From NCBI GenBank assembly GCA_033720735.1, contig JAWWBX010000091.1, positions 1-13,725 on the forward strand: DNA of 13,725 nucleotides, in the 5' to 3' direction. Source of the stretch: B8-G4 sp033720735. Lineage in GTDB: Bacteria > Bacteroidota > Bacteroidia > Chitinophagales > Saprospiraceae. This document shows positions 1 to 6,740 of this stretch, one piece after another; within the stretch, counting starts at the first letter, position 1, and each line of letters opens with the position of its first letter. The position numbers were made by a program, and so were the translations under genes. The notes below the pieces were generated by a model. That model saw only the letters and a program-made list of their open reading frames with translations. It searched no databases and was not told the DNA's origin.

Positions 1-1
1 A

Positions 2-604
2 CTCATCAGGAAGGAGAAAGTAGATCTGTTGTTTCTGGACATCCAAATGCCGCAGATCACCGGGATCGAGTTTCTCAAGTCACTTTCCAACCCGCCGATG
101 GTCATCTTCACGACCGCTTACTCCAACTATGCGCTGGAAGGTTTCGAACTGAACGCGCTTGACTACCTGCTCAAGCCGATTTCTCTCGACCGGTTTATGA
201 AGGCAGTCAACAAAGCACTGGAACAGTACGATCTGATCAACCAGGAAAGCGGCAGCAGCAGCGCGGGCGCGGATGAGGATTTCTTTTTTGTGAAGGCCGA
301 CAAGAAGCTGGTCAAAGTGCGTTACAAAGAAATCCTGTATATCGAAGGCCTCAAAGACTACGTCATCATCCGGCTGGAAGAAGGTCGAGTGATCACCCTG
401 CAAACCATGAAGAGCCTGGAGGACAAACTCCCCTCCCAGCTGTTCAAACGGGTACACCGGTCATACATCGTCGCGCTCGACAAGATCAATGCCCTGGTCG
501 GCAACATGATCGAGCTGACAGAGAAAGGGCAGGCCAAGCATATCCCGGTCGGCAAGAACTACCGCGACGAGCTCCTGGCGCTGGTCAATGATAAACGCCT
601 CTGA
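2..604 (+). CDS. LytTR-family response regulator (5' end outside window)
   Basis: DNA-binding response regulator of the LytTR (AlgR/AgrA/LytR) class, expected to be phosphorylated by a sensor kinase and then to bind promoter DNA. The reading frame is open to the window edge, so the start lies upstream. The visible part opens inside the receiver domain: LLFLDIQMP holds the phospho-acceptor Asp (codon 38-40), followed by VIFTTAYSNYALEGF with the switch Thr and DYLLKPIS with the conserved Lys. After a Ser/Gly/Ala linker near 250-270, the LytTR domain runs from about 280 to 590 (FFFVKADKKLVKV, ILYIEGLKDYVII, KRVHRSYIVALDKI, IPVGKNYRDEL). In Bacteroidota such regulators usually sit beside a LytS-type histidine kinase; if present here it would be upstream of the window. 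The stop TGA is immediately followed by the first possible start codon of the next gene. The family call is secure; the target genes are unknown. Confidence 0.95.
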   Translation, partial: LIRKEKVDLLFLDIQMPQITGIEFLKSLSNPPMVIFTTAYSNYALEGFELNALDYLLKPISLDRFMKAVNKALEQYDLINQESGSSSAGADEDFFFVKADKKLVKVRYKEILYIEGLKDYVIIRLEEGRVITLQTMKSLEDKLPSQLFKRVHRSYIVALDKINALVGNMIELTEKGQAKHIPVGKNYRDELLALVNDKRL

Positions 605-1459
605 TTGGGCCCGGCACTCCGCTCGGAAATCGAGCGCGCCCTGCAGACGCGGATCACCGGCATGCGCCCGGTCTCGGGCGGTGATATCAACAATGCCTTT
701 CAGCTGCAGATCACCGGGGGCAAACAGTGCTTCCTGAAATTTCACCCGGGAGCGTCGGGTGGCGCCCTCCTCGCCGCCGAGCAACGCGGGCTTGAGGAGA
801 TCCGGAAAGCAGGTGTCGTCGCGACACCCGGCGTGCTGGCATTCGGTGCGGATGAGCGCGGGGGTTGGCTGGTGCTCGAATTCCTCGAGGGCAAGCCGGC
901 GACCGGAGACGACTGGGCATCACTTGGTCGTCAGCTGGCCGGCCTCCATCAGGTGACCGCACCGGATTTCGGTTTCGACAGCGACAATTTTATCGGTACG
1001 CTGACACAGTCGAATCGCCGCCATCAGCACTGGGCGGAGTTCTACCGTGAGGAAAGGCTCAGGCCACAATTTCAGGCGGCCCGCAGCTGGTTTGATGCCG
1101 CTGATCACGCCCGTATCGATACCTTCCTGGCGCGCCTGCCGTCATTGGTGGACCCTGGCGAGCCGGCTCTGATCCATGGTGACCTGTGGAGCGGCAATGT
1201 GCTGATCTCGGGGGCAGGACCGGTACTCATCGACCCGGCAGTGTGTTACGCCCACCGCGAAATGGACCTCGCCATGAGTATGTTGTTTGGCGGGTTCGAC
1301 CGGCTGTTTTACGAGAGCTACCACGCAACGTGGCCCCTCATCGCGGGCTGGCGCGATCGGATAGAACTGTACCAGCTGTATTATTTGCTGGCCCACCTGA
1401 ATATGTTCGGTGCCGGCTACCTGGGATCCGTGATGCGGATCGTCCGCAGGTTTGCATAA
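605..1459 (+). CDS. Fructosamine/ketosamine-3-kinase family protein
   Basis: Cytosolic small-molecule kinase of the fructosamine-3-kinase family. Characterised members phosphorylate sugars bound to amines on glycated proteins, so that the adduct falls off. Visible signatures are the N-terminal SGGDINNAF loop, FLKFH with the ATP-contacting Lys, WLVLEFLEG hinge, LGRQLAGLH, FGFDSDNFIG, the catalytic HGDLWSGN at residues 191-198 (Asp193) and the metal-binding DPAVCYAHREMDLAM (Asp210). The length of 284 aa is normal for the family. The gene is in the same frame as the response regulator and separated from it by one TGA, so translation cannot start before TTG605. TTG605 keeps the expected N-terminal helix; ATG662 would lose it. 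There is no obvious Shine-Dalgarno, and translational coupling to the upstream gene is plausible. The 3' end overlaps the opposing gene's terminator hairpin. The biological substrate here is not known. Confidence 0.9.
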   Translation: MGPALRSEIERALQTRITGMRPVSGGDINNAFQLQITGGKQCFLKFHPGASGGALLAAEQRGLEEIRKAGVVATPGVLAFGADERGGWLVLEFLEGKPATGDDWASLGRQLAGLHQVTAPDFGFDSDNFIGTLTQSNRRHQHWAEFYREERLRPQFQAARSWFDAADHARIDTFLARLPSLVDPGEPALIHGDLWSGNVLISGAGPVLIDPAVCYAHREMDLAMSMLFGGFDRLFYESYHATWPLIAGWRDRIELYQLYYLLAHLNMFGAGYLGSVMRIVRRFA

Positions 1460-1488
1460 AAAAGCAGGTTACCGTCGGCAACCTGCTT
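1458..1488 (-). terminator. Intrinsic terminator of the 1528-4029 gene
   Basis: A 9-bp perfect stem (AAGCAGGTT at 1462-1470, AACCTGCTT at 1480-1488) encloses a 9-nt loop. Read on the minus strand, the stem runs into six T residues (complement of 1458-1463), which is a canonical intrinsic terminator for the minus-strand gene that stops at 1528. On the plus strand there is no T-run after the stem, so it should act poorly for the kinase gene, although the hairpin may protect that mRNA's 3' end. The A-tract includes the last bases of the kinase TAA stop codon. Confidence 0.8.
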
Positions 1489-1527
1489 CAACAATGAACT
1501 AATCTAATGATTGATTTAAACGATTTC

Positions 1528-4029
1528 CTAGTTGGTTCTGATCACTTCAAACTTCTTGCCAACCACGCCGTCGGACGCAATCACGCGCACGAAGTACATG
1601 CCGTTGTGCAGGTTTGAAATATCGAGATCGTAATGTTTGTCGTTGATGTTGTCACGGGTCGATATGAGCCGTCCGGTCAGATCATACAATTCGAGGCTTC
1701 TGATCGCCCGCTTTCCATTCAAATGGATGTTGATTGTCTGGTCTGAGGCCGGATTCGGGTAGATAAAGAGCTTGTCTTCGATATCATCTTCCACCTCACC
1801 ACTGCCCAGATTGAGATAGATGGTCGTCCCTGTCCCGTCCATTCCCAGGGCATGACCAGCACCGTTCACGCTACCTGCGTGATTGACACCAATGGTCAGT
1901 GGCACGCGGTCACCGGGAGGACGGATCCCTTCGATGTCGTCGACCACAATGAAGGTCATGGTCGAGATCACACCGTGTCCGCTGGCGGTTACACCGCTAC
2001 CCCGCGAAAGTGCAGCGTCGATACGCCCGTGCCAGGGCTGGATCTGCAGGTCAACTGATGGTGCGTCATGCCCCAGCCAGCTGTCATGGTCAAAATACAC
2101 TTCCAGAGAACTTGAGTCCACCAGATCAGGCGGCAAGTTGAGTGAGAACTGCATACCGTGCATATCCACGACCGGAGATGCGCTGTTTCCGATAGCAATG
2201 TCGAGAATGGCCACATCGCCGGAGTCAAGCTCAGTGGTTTGCGGGATGATCTCGAACACGTAGTCCGCTTTCAGCCCGGTGATCTGAGGTACCAGAGTAT
2301 GTCTGAGGAGATAATGGTCGATGATGCTCTGGATATCGGCTTCTTCGACAACTCCGTTGCCATCACTATCAGCATATTTGACATCAATGCCAGCGGCGAT
2401 CTGCATGACCTCCCAGTCTTCCGCATGCTGACCGATCCACATTGTATTGTCGGGGTAGTCCCGCGTCGCACCCACCGATCCGATATGCCACCCGAGGGAA
2501 AGCAAATCGGCCATATCGACCTGCCCGCTCCCATCTACGTCGCCGGGCCAGACACAGCGATCCACACAAGGACACGGCAGTGCCAGGCCCATGTCTTCAA
2601 CATCGACATTGACCTTGACGAGGTGGCAATCCCCGCCATCGATACAATAGAAGATCTCAAATGATTCAGTTCCAGTAAAGCCAAGGGGAGGTTCGTATAC
2701 CAGCAGGTCGTAACCCGTAACCGACGAACACAACACATTGACCGTGCTCACACCCGGGTACAGATTCAGTCCGCCTTCCGCCGGTAGTGCATTGATGGTA
2801 AATGCGTACCCGTCGAGCGGGATTTCGTAATTGATGACGAGCGGAACATCCTTTTGGGTGATCAGGTTGTAGGTCAATGCGTTTTCGGGCACCATATCTC
2901 CCACATAGATCACCACATCGGCTGTCTCGCAATTAGACAAGAAGCAGCTGGTATACTCAAAGGCCACCGCACCCTCGTAAGCGCTATCGGGCGCGTAGGT
3001 AAAGACACCGGCGGAGTCGAAGGTCAGCGTGCCGAACAACGGCTCGGTATATGCGGAGATCGGATATTGTTTGACATCGTTGGCGTGGACATCGAAGGTG
3101 ATGCTTTCATCCACCCGGGTAAAAAAGCGATCATGATTGGCAAAGTCATTCGGTGGAGCCTGGAACACTACATCCACCATGACCGTTCGATAGTACATGC
3201 TGTCCTTCACGAGCAGGAATTCATCGATCCCGGTGAAGTTGATGTCCGGCATGTACTCCCAGGCATCGTCGCTCACCACCGTGAGAGTTCCGTTGGCAGG
3301 TTCGGTATCCACTGCAAACCCCTCCGCAGGCAGGAACACCGCTACCGGTGCGCGATTGCTGGTGGAGAGATAGATGGTATCGGACAATGCCGGCGGTCCG
3401 GTGGGCAGCACACAGATGGTGATCTCTGCCTTGTCACACGCGCCATAGGCGTTGCAGGCGACATAGGTGATATATGCCATGCCCTCGTGATCGGTATCGG
3501 GCGTAAACAACAGGGATTGCCCGTCGGGCGCGATCTCTGCAGTCCCGTTGCGCACGATGGGCAGGTATGACAGATCCAGTATCCCGCCTCCGATCGTCGA
3601 ATCATTGGCGAGAGGTGTGATGAGATTGCCGACGGAGTTGACATCTACACTCACATAATCCTTCTGCGTAAACACAAACGAACTGTCGACGTACACCCGG
3701 AAGGCCCGCGTCGTGGGGTGCGGCGGGAACACATCCGCCCAGTATTCGATAATGAACTCGGCCACGCCCACCGCTCCTTCTACAGGGTCAAACTCCACCA
3801 GCAAGGTGCTTTGCTGCAGTTGGATGGACGCTGTCCCGATAGCGGGGTCGGCCTGCTGTAAGATCGCGTGCGGGAAATGGCCTACCTGAATACTCCAGGC
3901 CAGCGTATTACCCTGGTTCAGAGCATAATACTCTTCCCAGTTTTGCGCCGACAAGCTTCCCCATAAACCTACTGAGATCAGGAGTGCCAGACCCGTTGAG
4001 AAAGGTCGTATCCTTTCAGATAAGTTCAT
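1528..4029 (-). CDS. T9SS-secreted multidomain protein with Ig-like repeats, dockerin-like pair and cohesin-like domain
   Basis: Predicted cell-surface or extracellular protein of 833 aa. An N-terminal signal peptide ends near SLSA|QN (about residue 29). Residues of about 110-490 form roughly four beta-rich Ig/cadherin-like repeats, several ending in a similar pattern with paired Cys (YVACNAYGACDKAEITI, YTSCFLSNCETADVVIYV, YCIDGGDCHLVKVNV). A dockerin-like pair of Ca-binding loops follows: DVDGSGQVDMADLLSLG at about 497-513 and DSDGNGVVEEADIQSIIDH at about 554-572. Residues of about 595-715 resemble a cohesin fold (LDIAIGNSAS, MQFSLNLPPDLVD, GVISTMTFIVVDD). The last 80 residues, from FIYPNPASD, are a type A T9SS sorting domain that is normally cleaved after outer-membrane passage. 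No catalytic motif is seen, so a structural or adhesive role is inferred. The gene has its own terminator and promoter and therefore looks monocistronic. Domain limits are estimates; the sorting tail and the Ca-binding loops are the safest calls. Confidence 0.88.
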   Translation of the reverse strand: MNLSERIRPFSTGLALLISVGLWGSLSAQNWEEYYALNQGNTLAWSIQVGHFPHAILQQADPAIGTASIQLQQSTLLVEFDPVEGAVGVAEFIIEYWADVFPPHPTTRAFRVYVDSSFVFTQKDYVSVDVNSVGNLITPLANDSTIGGGILDLSYLPIVRNGTAEIAPDGQSLLFTPDTDHEGMAYITYVACNAYGACDKAEITICVLPTGPPALSDTIYLSTSNRAPVAVFLPAEGFAVDTEPANGTLTVVSDDAWEYMPDINFTGIDEFLLVKDSMYYRTVMVDVVFQAPPNDFANHDRFFTRVDESITFDVHANDVKQYPISAYTEPLFGTLTFDSAGVFTYAPDSAYEGAVAFEYTSCFLSNCETADVVIYVGDMVPENALTYNLITQKDVPLVINYEIPLDGYAFTINALPAEGGLNLYPGVSTVNVLCSSVTGYDLLVYEPPLGFTGTESFEIFYCIDGGDCHLVKVNVDVEDMGLALPCPCVDRCVWPGDVDGSGQVDMADLLSLGWHIGSVGATRDYPDNTMWIGQHAEDWEVMQIAAGIDVKYADSDGNGVVEEADIQSIIDHYLLRHTLVPQITGLKADYVFEIIPQTTELDSGDVAILDIAIGNSASPVVDMHGMQFSLNLPPDLVDSSSLEVYFDHDSWLGHDAPSVDLQIQPWHGRIDAALSRGSGVTASGHGVISTMTFIVVDDIEGIRPPGDRVPLTIGVNHAGSVNGAGHALGMDGTGTTIYLNLGSGEVEDDIEDKLFIYPNPASDQTINIHLNGKRAIRSLELYDLTGRLISTRDNINDKHYDLDISNLHNGMYFVRVIASDGVVGKKFEVIRTN

Positions 4030-4069
4030 TGTTTTGGCCCTAATGGAAAATCGTCAAATCAGTTCATTT

Positions 4070-4100
4070 GCAAGATACGACAAATACCAATATTCCAAAA
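4070..4100 (-). promoter_or_regulatory. Candidate Bacteroidota-type promoter for the 1528-4029 gene
   Basis: On the minus strand, a TTTTG box (complement of 4096-4100) is followed after 18 nt by TATCTTGC (complement of 4070-4077). This is close to the Bacteroidota consensus TTTG-N19-TAnnTTTG. Transcription would start near 4063, leaving a leader of about 30 nt before ATG 4029. The surrounding sequence is clearly more AT-rich than the genes. It is a pattern match only. Confidence 0.45.
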
Positions 4101-4159
4101 CGTGGTATATGATTATTTTTAATATGAAAGTTCCTGATATCTATCGCACTAATTCACAC

Positions 4160-4167
4160 TATCTTGT
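4160..4167 (+). promoter_or_regulatory. Weak -7-like box ahead of the 4240 gene
   Basis: The plus strand carries TATCTTGT, the same core (TATCTTG) as the opposing promoter at 4070-4077, about 73 nt before ATG 4240. No good -33 TTTG box is found at the usual distance, so the assignment is tentative. The 210-bp gap 4030-4239 between the two divergent genes holds no credible coding sequence and must contain the promoters of both. Confidence 0.25.
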
Positions 4168-4239
4168 GCAGACATCCAGGAGTTTGACGGAACGATTTGC
4201 ACCCCGTTTCGTTGTACAGAAGTGGACTGATCCGATACC

Positions 4240-5706
4240 ATGAGCAAACAGCAAGTCAAGACGGGGAATGGTGTGCAGGCGGCGATACAGGATACCAAGT
4301 TGTTTAGCGTCCTGGCATCGTTCAACGCCTATGAATTCAACCGGCTGCGCCGCTTCATTGGCAGCCCTTATTTTAATCGCAACGAACAGGTGATCGCGCT
4401 GTTTGATGCGATCGAACCCGTGCTGCGGCAAGAGCACGACGGTCCGGTTGCCCGCGATGCCATCTGGTCACAGATCTGGCCGGATGATCCCTACAACGAC
4501 CTGAAATTCAGAAAGCTGTGTTCTTCCTTGCTCAAACAGGTTGAGCGATTCCTGGCTCAGGAAGCCTTCGAGGAGAATACCCTGCACCGGGCGGACTACC
4601 TGCTCCAGGCGATCAACCAAAAAAAGCTTGAACCTCTTTATAACAGCTCGATCCGCACTGCACAGCGCCTCTCCGACCAGTATTACTTCCGGCCGGCATC
4701 TTACTACTATCATCAGTATGCGTATGAGCGTGAGATCTACTCCCTTTCCGACCTGCAGATCGAACGGAGTAAAGTCTCGAATGTGGAACAGATCGCTCAG
4801 CACCTGGACACCTTCTATCTGGCGGAGAAACTCCGCTACTATTGCGACGTGATCAGTCGCAGCCAGATCATTGCCCACGAGTACGACCTCCTTTTCATGC
4901 AGGAGATCATCGACCATGTCAGAAACGGTGACTATGACGACGTGGTTCCCATCAACCTGTACTATCAGATCTACCTCACCCACGATGAACCAGACCAACT
5001 CGAGCACTACGAAAAACTCAAAAAGCTGATCAACGCTTACGTCCAGCAACTACCCCAACTGGAAGCGCGCGAGGTCATCGACGCAGCGCTCAACTATTGT
5101 ATCCAGAAGATCAACAGGGGGCATACCAGCTTCATTCGCGAGATCTTCGAGGTGTACCAGGAAGCGCTGAGCAAGGAGCTGTTGTACGTCAATGGCCACC
5201 TTGACCCCTGGAACTTCCGCAATATCATCGTTTCGGGCCTGCGCCTCGGTGAGTACGACTGGGTGGAAAACTTCATTCACCAGTACGCCCAGCATATCGA
5301 TGTCAAGTACCGGGACAACGCTGTGAGTTTCAATCTGGCCAACCTCTACTTTTACCGTAAGGAGTATGACAAGGTCATCGAGCAATTGCGTGAGGTGGAG
5401 TATGAAGATCCTTCATACAACCTCAACAGCAAGACCATGCTCATGTTTACCTATTACGAGACCGATGAGATTGACCCGCTCCTCTCACTGCTGTCGAGTT
5501 TCGCGGTCTACCTGCGTCGCAACAAGCAGATCCCGCAGAGCCGGAAGACGCACTATCTCAACCTGATCAAATTGATGCGCGCGTTGGTCCGTATCCCGGT
5601 TTCCGACAAGGAGGCGCTGGAGCGCCTGGAAGTGAAGATCAATGAAACCGAAGGGGTGGTCAACAAGAACTGGCTTCTCGAGAAGATCAACGAGCTCAAA
5701 GGCTAG
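4240..5706 (+). CDS. All-helical repeat protein of unknown function
   Basis: A 488-aa soluble protein with no signal peptide or membrane segment. I do not recognise a named family. The sequence is dominated by amphipathic helices rich in Tyr, Leu, Gln and Glu, in a pattern compatible with TPR-like alpha-alpha repeats; examples are NLANLYFYRKEYDKVIEQLREVEYED near residues 366-391 and the helices ending KNWLLEKINELKG. The N-terminal part has a compact motif, FNRLRRFIGSPYFNRNEQVIALFDAI (about 31-56, written in two parts in the family sense: FNRLRRFIGSPYFN then RNEQVIALFDAI). There are no catalytic signatures and no Walker or metal motifs. ATG4240 is chosen because the frame upstream leads into the promoter region; no Shine-Dalgarno is seen. 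A TPR lipoprotein gene follows 45 bp downstream and may be co-transcribed. A scaffold or protein-binding role is a guess from fold alone. Confidence 0.8.
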   Translation: MSKQQVKTGNGVQAAIQDTKLFSVLASFNAYEFNRLRRFIGSPYFNRNEQVIALFDAIEPVLRQEHDGPVARDAIWSQIWPDDPYNDLKFRKLCSSLLKQVERFLAQEAFEENTLHRADYLLQAINQKKLEPLYNSSIRTAQRLSDQYYFRPASYYYHQYAYEREIYSLSDLQIERSKVSNVEQIAQHLDTFYLAEKLRYYCDVISRSQIIAHEYDLLFMQEIIDHVRNGDYDDVVPINLYYQIYLTHDEPDQLEHYEKLKKLINAYVQQLPQLEAREVIDAALNYCIQKINRGHTSFIREIFEVYQEALSKELLYVNGHLDPWNFRNIIVSGLRLGEYDWVENFIHQYAQHIDVKYRDNAVSFNLANLYFYRKEYDKVIEQLREVEYEDPSYNLNSKTMLMFTYYETDEIDPLLSLLSSFAVYLRRNKQIPQSRKTHYLNLIKLMRALVRIPVSDKEALERLEVKINETEGVVNKNWLLEKINELKG

Positions 5707-5729
5707 CGCGTTTCCCGCAGTAAAACGGT

Positions 5730-5737
5730 TATTTTTG
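5730..5737 (+). promoter_or_regulatory. TAnnTTTG box before the TPR lipoprotein
   Basis: TATTTTTG exactly matches the Bacteroidota -7 consensus TAnnTTTG and lies in the 45-bp gap before ATG 5752. The expected -33 TTTG box is not present at the right spacing (the region is GC-rich), and the leader would be under 10 nt. The site could allow separate expression of the lipoprotein, or it could be chance. Confidence 0.3.
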
Positions 5738-5751
5738 GCAAAATTTCGTCC

Positions 5752-6645
5752 ATGAGACTGCATCTGTTGATCCTCCTTGCCATGATCATGGTGGCATGCT
5801 CCGAAGAGGAAGCATCTGAATTCTCGCAACTCGAACGCGAGGTGGAAGAGCAACCGACCAACGCCAATGTGAGCGAGCTGCTCACAGTCTACGGCAATTG
5901 GCTGGCGGAACATACCGAAGCCAATGCCGAGCGCAAGGAGGTGCTGTTAAAAACGCTGGCAGTGAGCGACCGTCACATTCGTCTCAATACCAAACTCAAC
6001 GCCTTGCAGGCTCTGGTGATGGATTATCCACAAGACCCGGAAACACCTGCGCGCCTCCTCGAGATGGGCAAGATCTTCCGGATGATGCAGAAAGATCAGG
6101 CGGCCATGGTCCTCCAGCAGGCGGTGCTCAAGAAGTGGCCGACGTTACCGGGAGCCGACAGCATTCGCGCCGAAATCCCCGCAGACGCACCTCCGATCGA
6201 CTCGACAATCGCCCGGCTGGGCCGGGAAACGTATGACGCCACCCAGTTCCGTCTCAACGAACGCATTGCGCGGCAATATGTCGACGCCTGCGAAACCTAC
6301 GCGCTGGTCAACCAGGACGATCCCCAGTCTGCCGAGTATTTGCACAAAGCGGCCGAAATGGCGCGCAACCTGCGCACGATCCCCAAAGCCCTGGCCCTCT
6401 ACGACTGGATCCTGCAACGATACCCCACCCATCCGCGAGCACCTCAGGCTCTTTTCCTGAAAGCGTTCACCTACGACAACAATCTGCAGGACACTGCGAA
6501 TGCCGGCAAGTACTACCGGGAGTTCCTGGCCAAGTACCCGGACGACGATTTCGCCGAGGATGCACAGTTCCTCCTGGACAATCTTGGCAAGGACGACGAC
6601 GAACTGCTGCAGGTACTCCAGCAGAAGGCACAGGAGGGGCAGTAG
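5752..6645 (+). CDS. TPR-containing lipoprotein
   Basis: A 297-aa envelope protein. The N-terminus, MRLHLLILLAMIMVAC, is a short lipoprotein signal peptide with Cys16 as the lipidated residue; Met at -3 is slightly off the lipobox consensus. The mature start C-S-E-E-E resembles the acidic lipoprotein export signals that place Bacteroidota lipoproteins on the cell surface. The remainder is helical. Clear TPR-like pairs lie toward the C-terminus (AEYLHKAAEMARNL, KALALYDWILQRYPTHPRA, ALFLKAFTYDN, AGKYYREFLAKYPDDDFAEDA), similar in style to YbgF/BamD-type repeats. The acidic tail ends KDDDELLQVLQQKAQEGQ. It follows the helical protein by 45 bp and runs up to a tandem-repeat region. The role is unknown; outer-membrane assembly or peptidoglycan-linked scaffolding is possible but not shown. 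Confidence 0.85.
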   Translation: MRLHLLILLAMIMVACSEEEASEFSQLEREVEEQPTNANVSELLTVYGNWLAEHTEANAERKEVLLKTLAVSDRHIRLNTKLNALQALVMDYPQDPETPARLLEMGKIFRMMQKDQAAMVLQQAVLKKWPTLPGADSIRAEIPADAPPIDSTIARLGRETYDATQFRLNERIARQYVDACETYALVNQDDPQSAEYLHKAAEMARNLRTIPKALALYDWILQRYPTHPRAPQALFLKAFTYDNNLQDTANAGKYYREFLAKYPDDDFAEDAQFLLDNLGKDDDELLQVLQQKAQEGQ

Positions 6646-6650
6646 CAAGT

Positions 6651-6678
6651 TGGCAGTCGGCAAATGGCAAGTGGCAAT
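6651..6678. repeat. Short tandem array, 7-bp unit (about 4 copies)
   Basis: Four consecutive 7-mers, TGGCAGT, CGGCAAA, TGGCAAG and TGGCAAT, share the core GGCA at 7-bp spacing; AGCAAGT at 6644-6650 may be a fifth, decayed copy overlapping the lipoprotein stop codon. The array is non-coding and lies between two convergent genes, next to an 8-bp array of different sequence. Confidence 0.7.
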
Positions 6679-6684
6679 ACACCA

Positions 6685-6740
6685 CTGGGGCACTAGAGCA
6701 CTGGAACACTGGGGCACTGGGGCACTGGGGCACTGGGGCA
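6685..6740. repeat. Short tandem array, 8-bp unit CTGGGGCA (7 copies)
   Basis: Seven contiguous 8-mers: CTGGGGCA, CTAGAGCA, CTGGAACA, then four identical CTGGGGCA copies, ending in CTA at 6741-6743. That CTA is the complement of the TAG stop codon of the opposing Spo0M-like gene, so the array abuts its stop exactly. Variant units lie at the lipoprotein side and the perfect units at the Spo0M side, which suggests recent expansion at one end. There is no spacer structure, so this is not a CRISPR. Confidence 0.9.

Noticed and set aside
2854..3570. 238-codon plus-strand open frame inside the adhesin-like gene
   Set aside because: It lies fully antisense to a well-supported T9SS protein, has no family motifs, and its His/Gly/Ile-rich composition is typical of a complementary-strand shadow.
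4034..4243. 69-codon plus-strand frame in the divergent intergenic region
   Set aside because: It covers an AT-rich promoter region, has no homology-like features and overlaps the start of the next gene.
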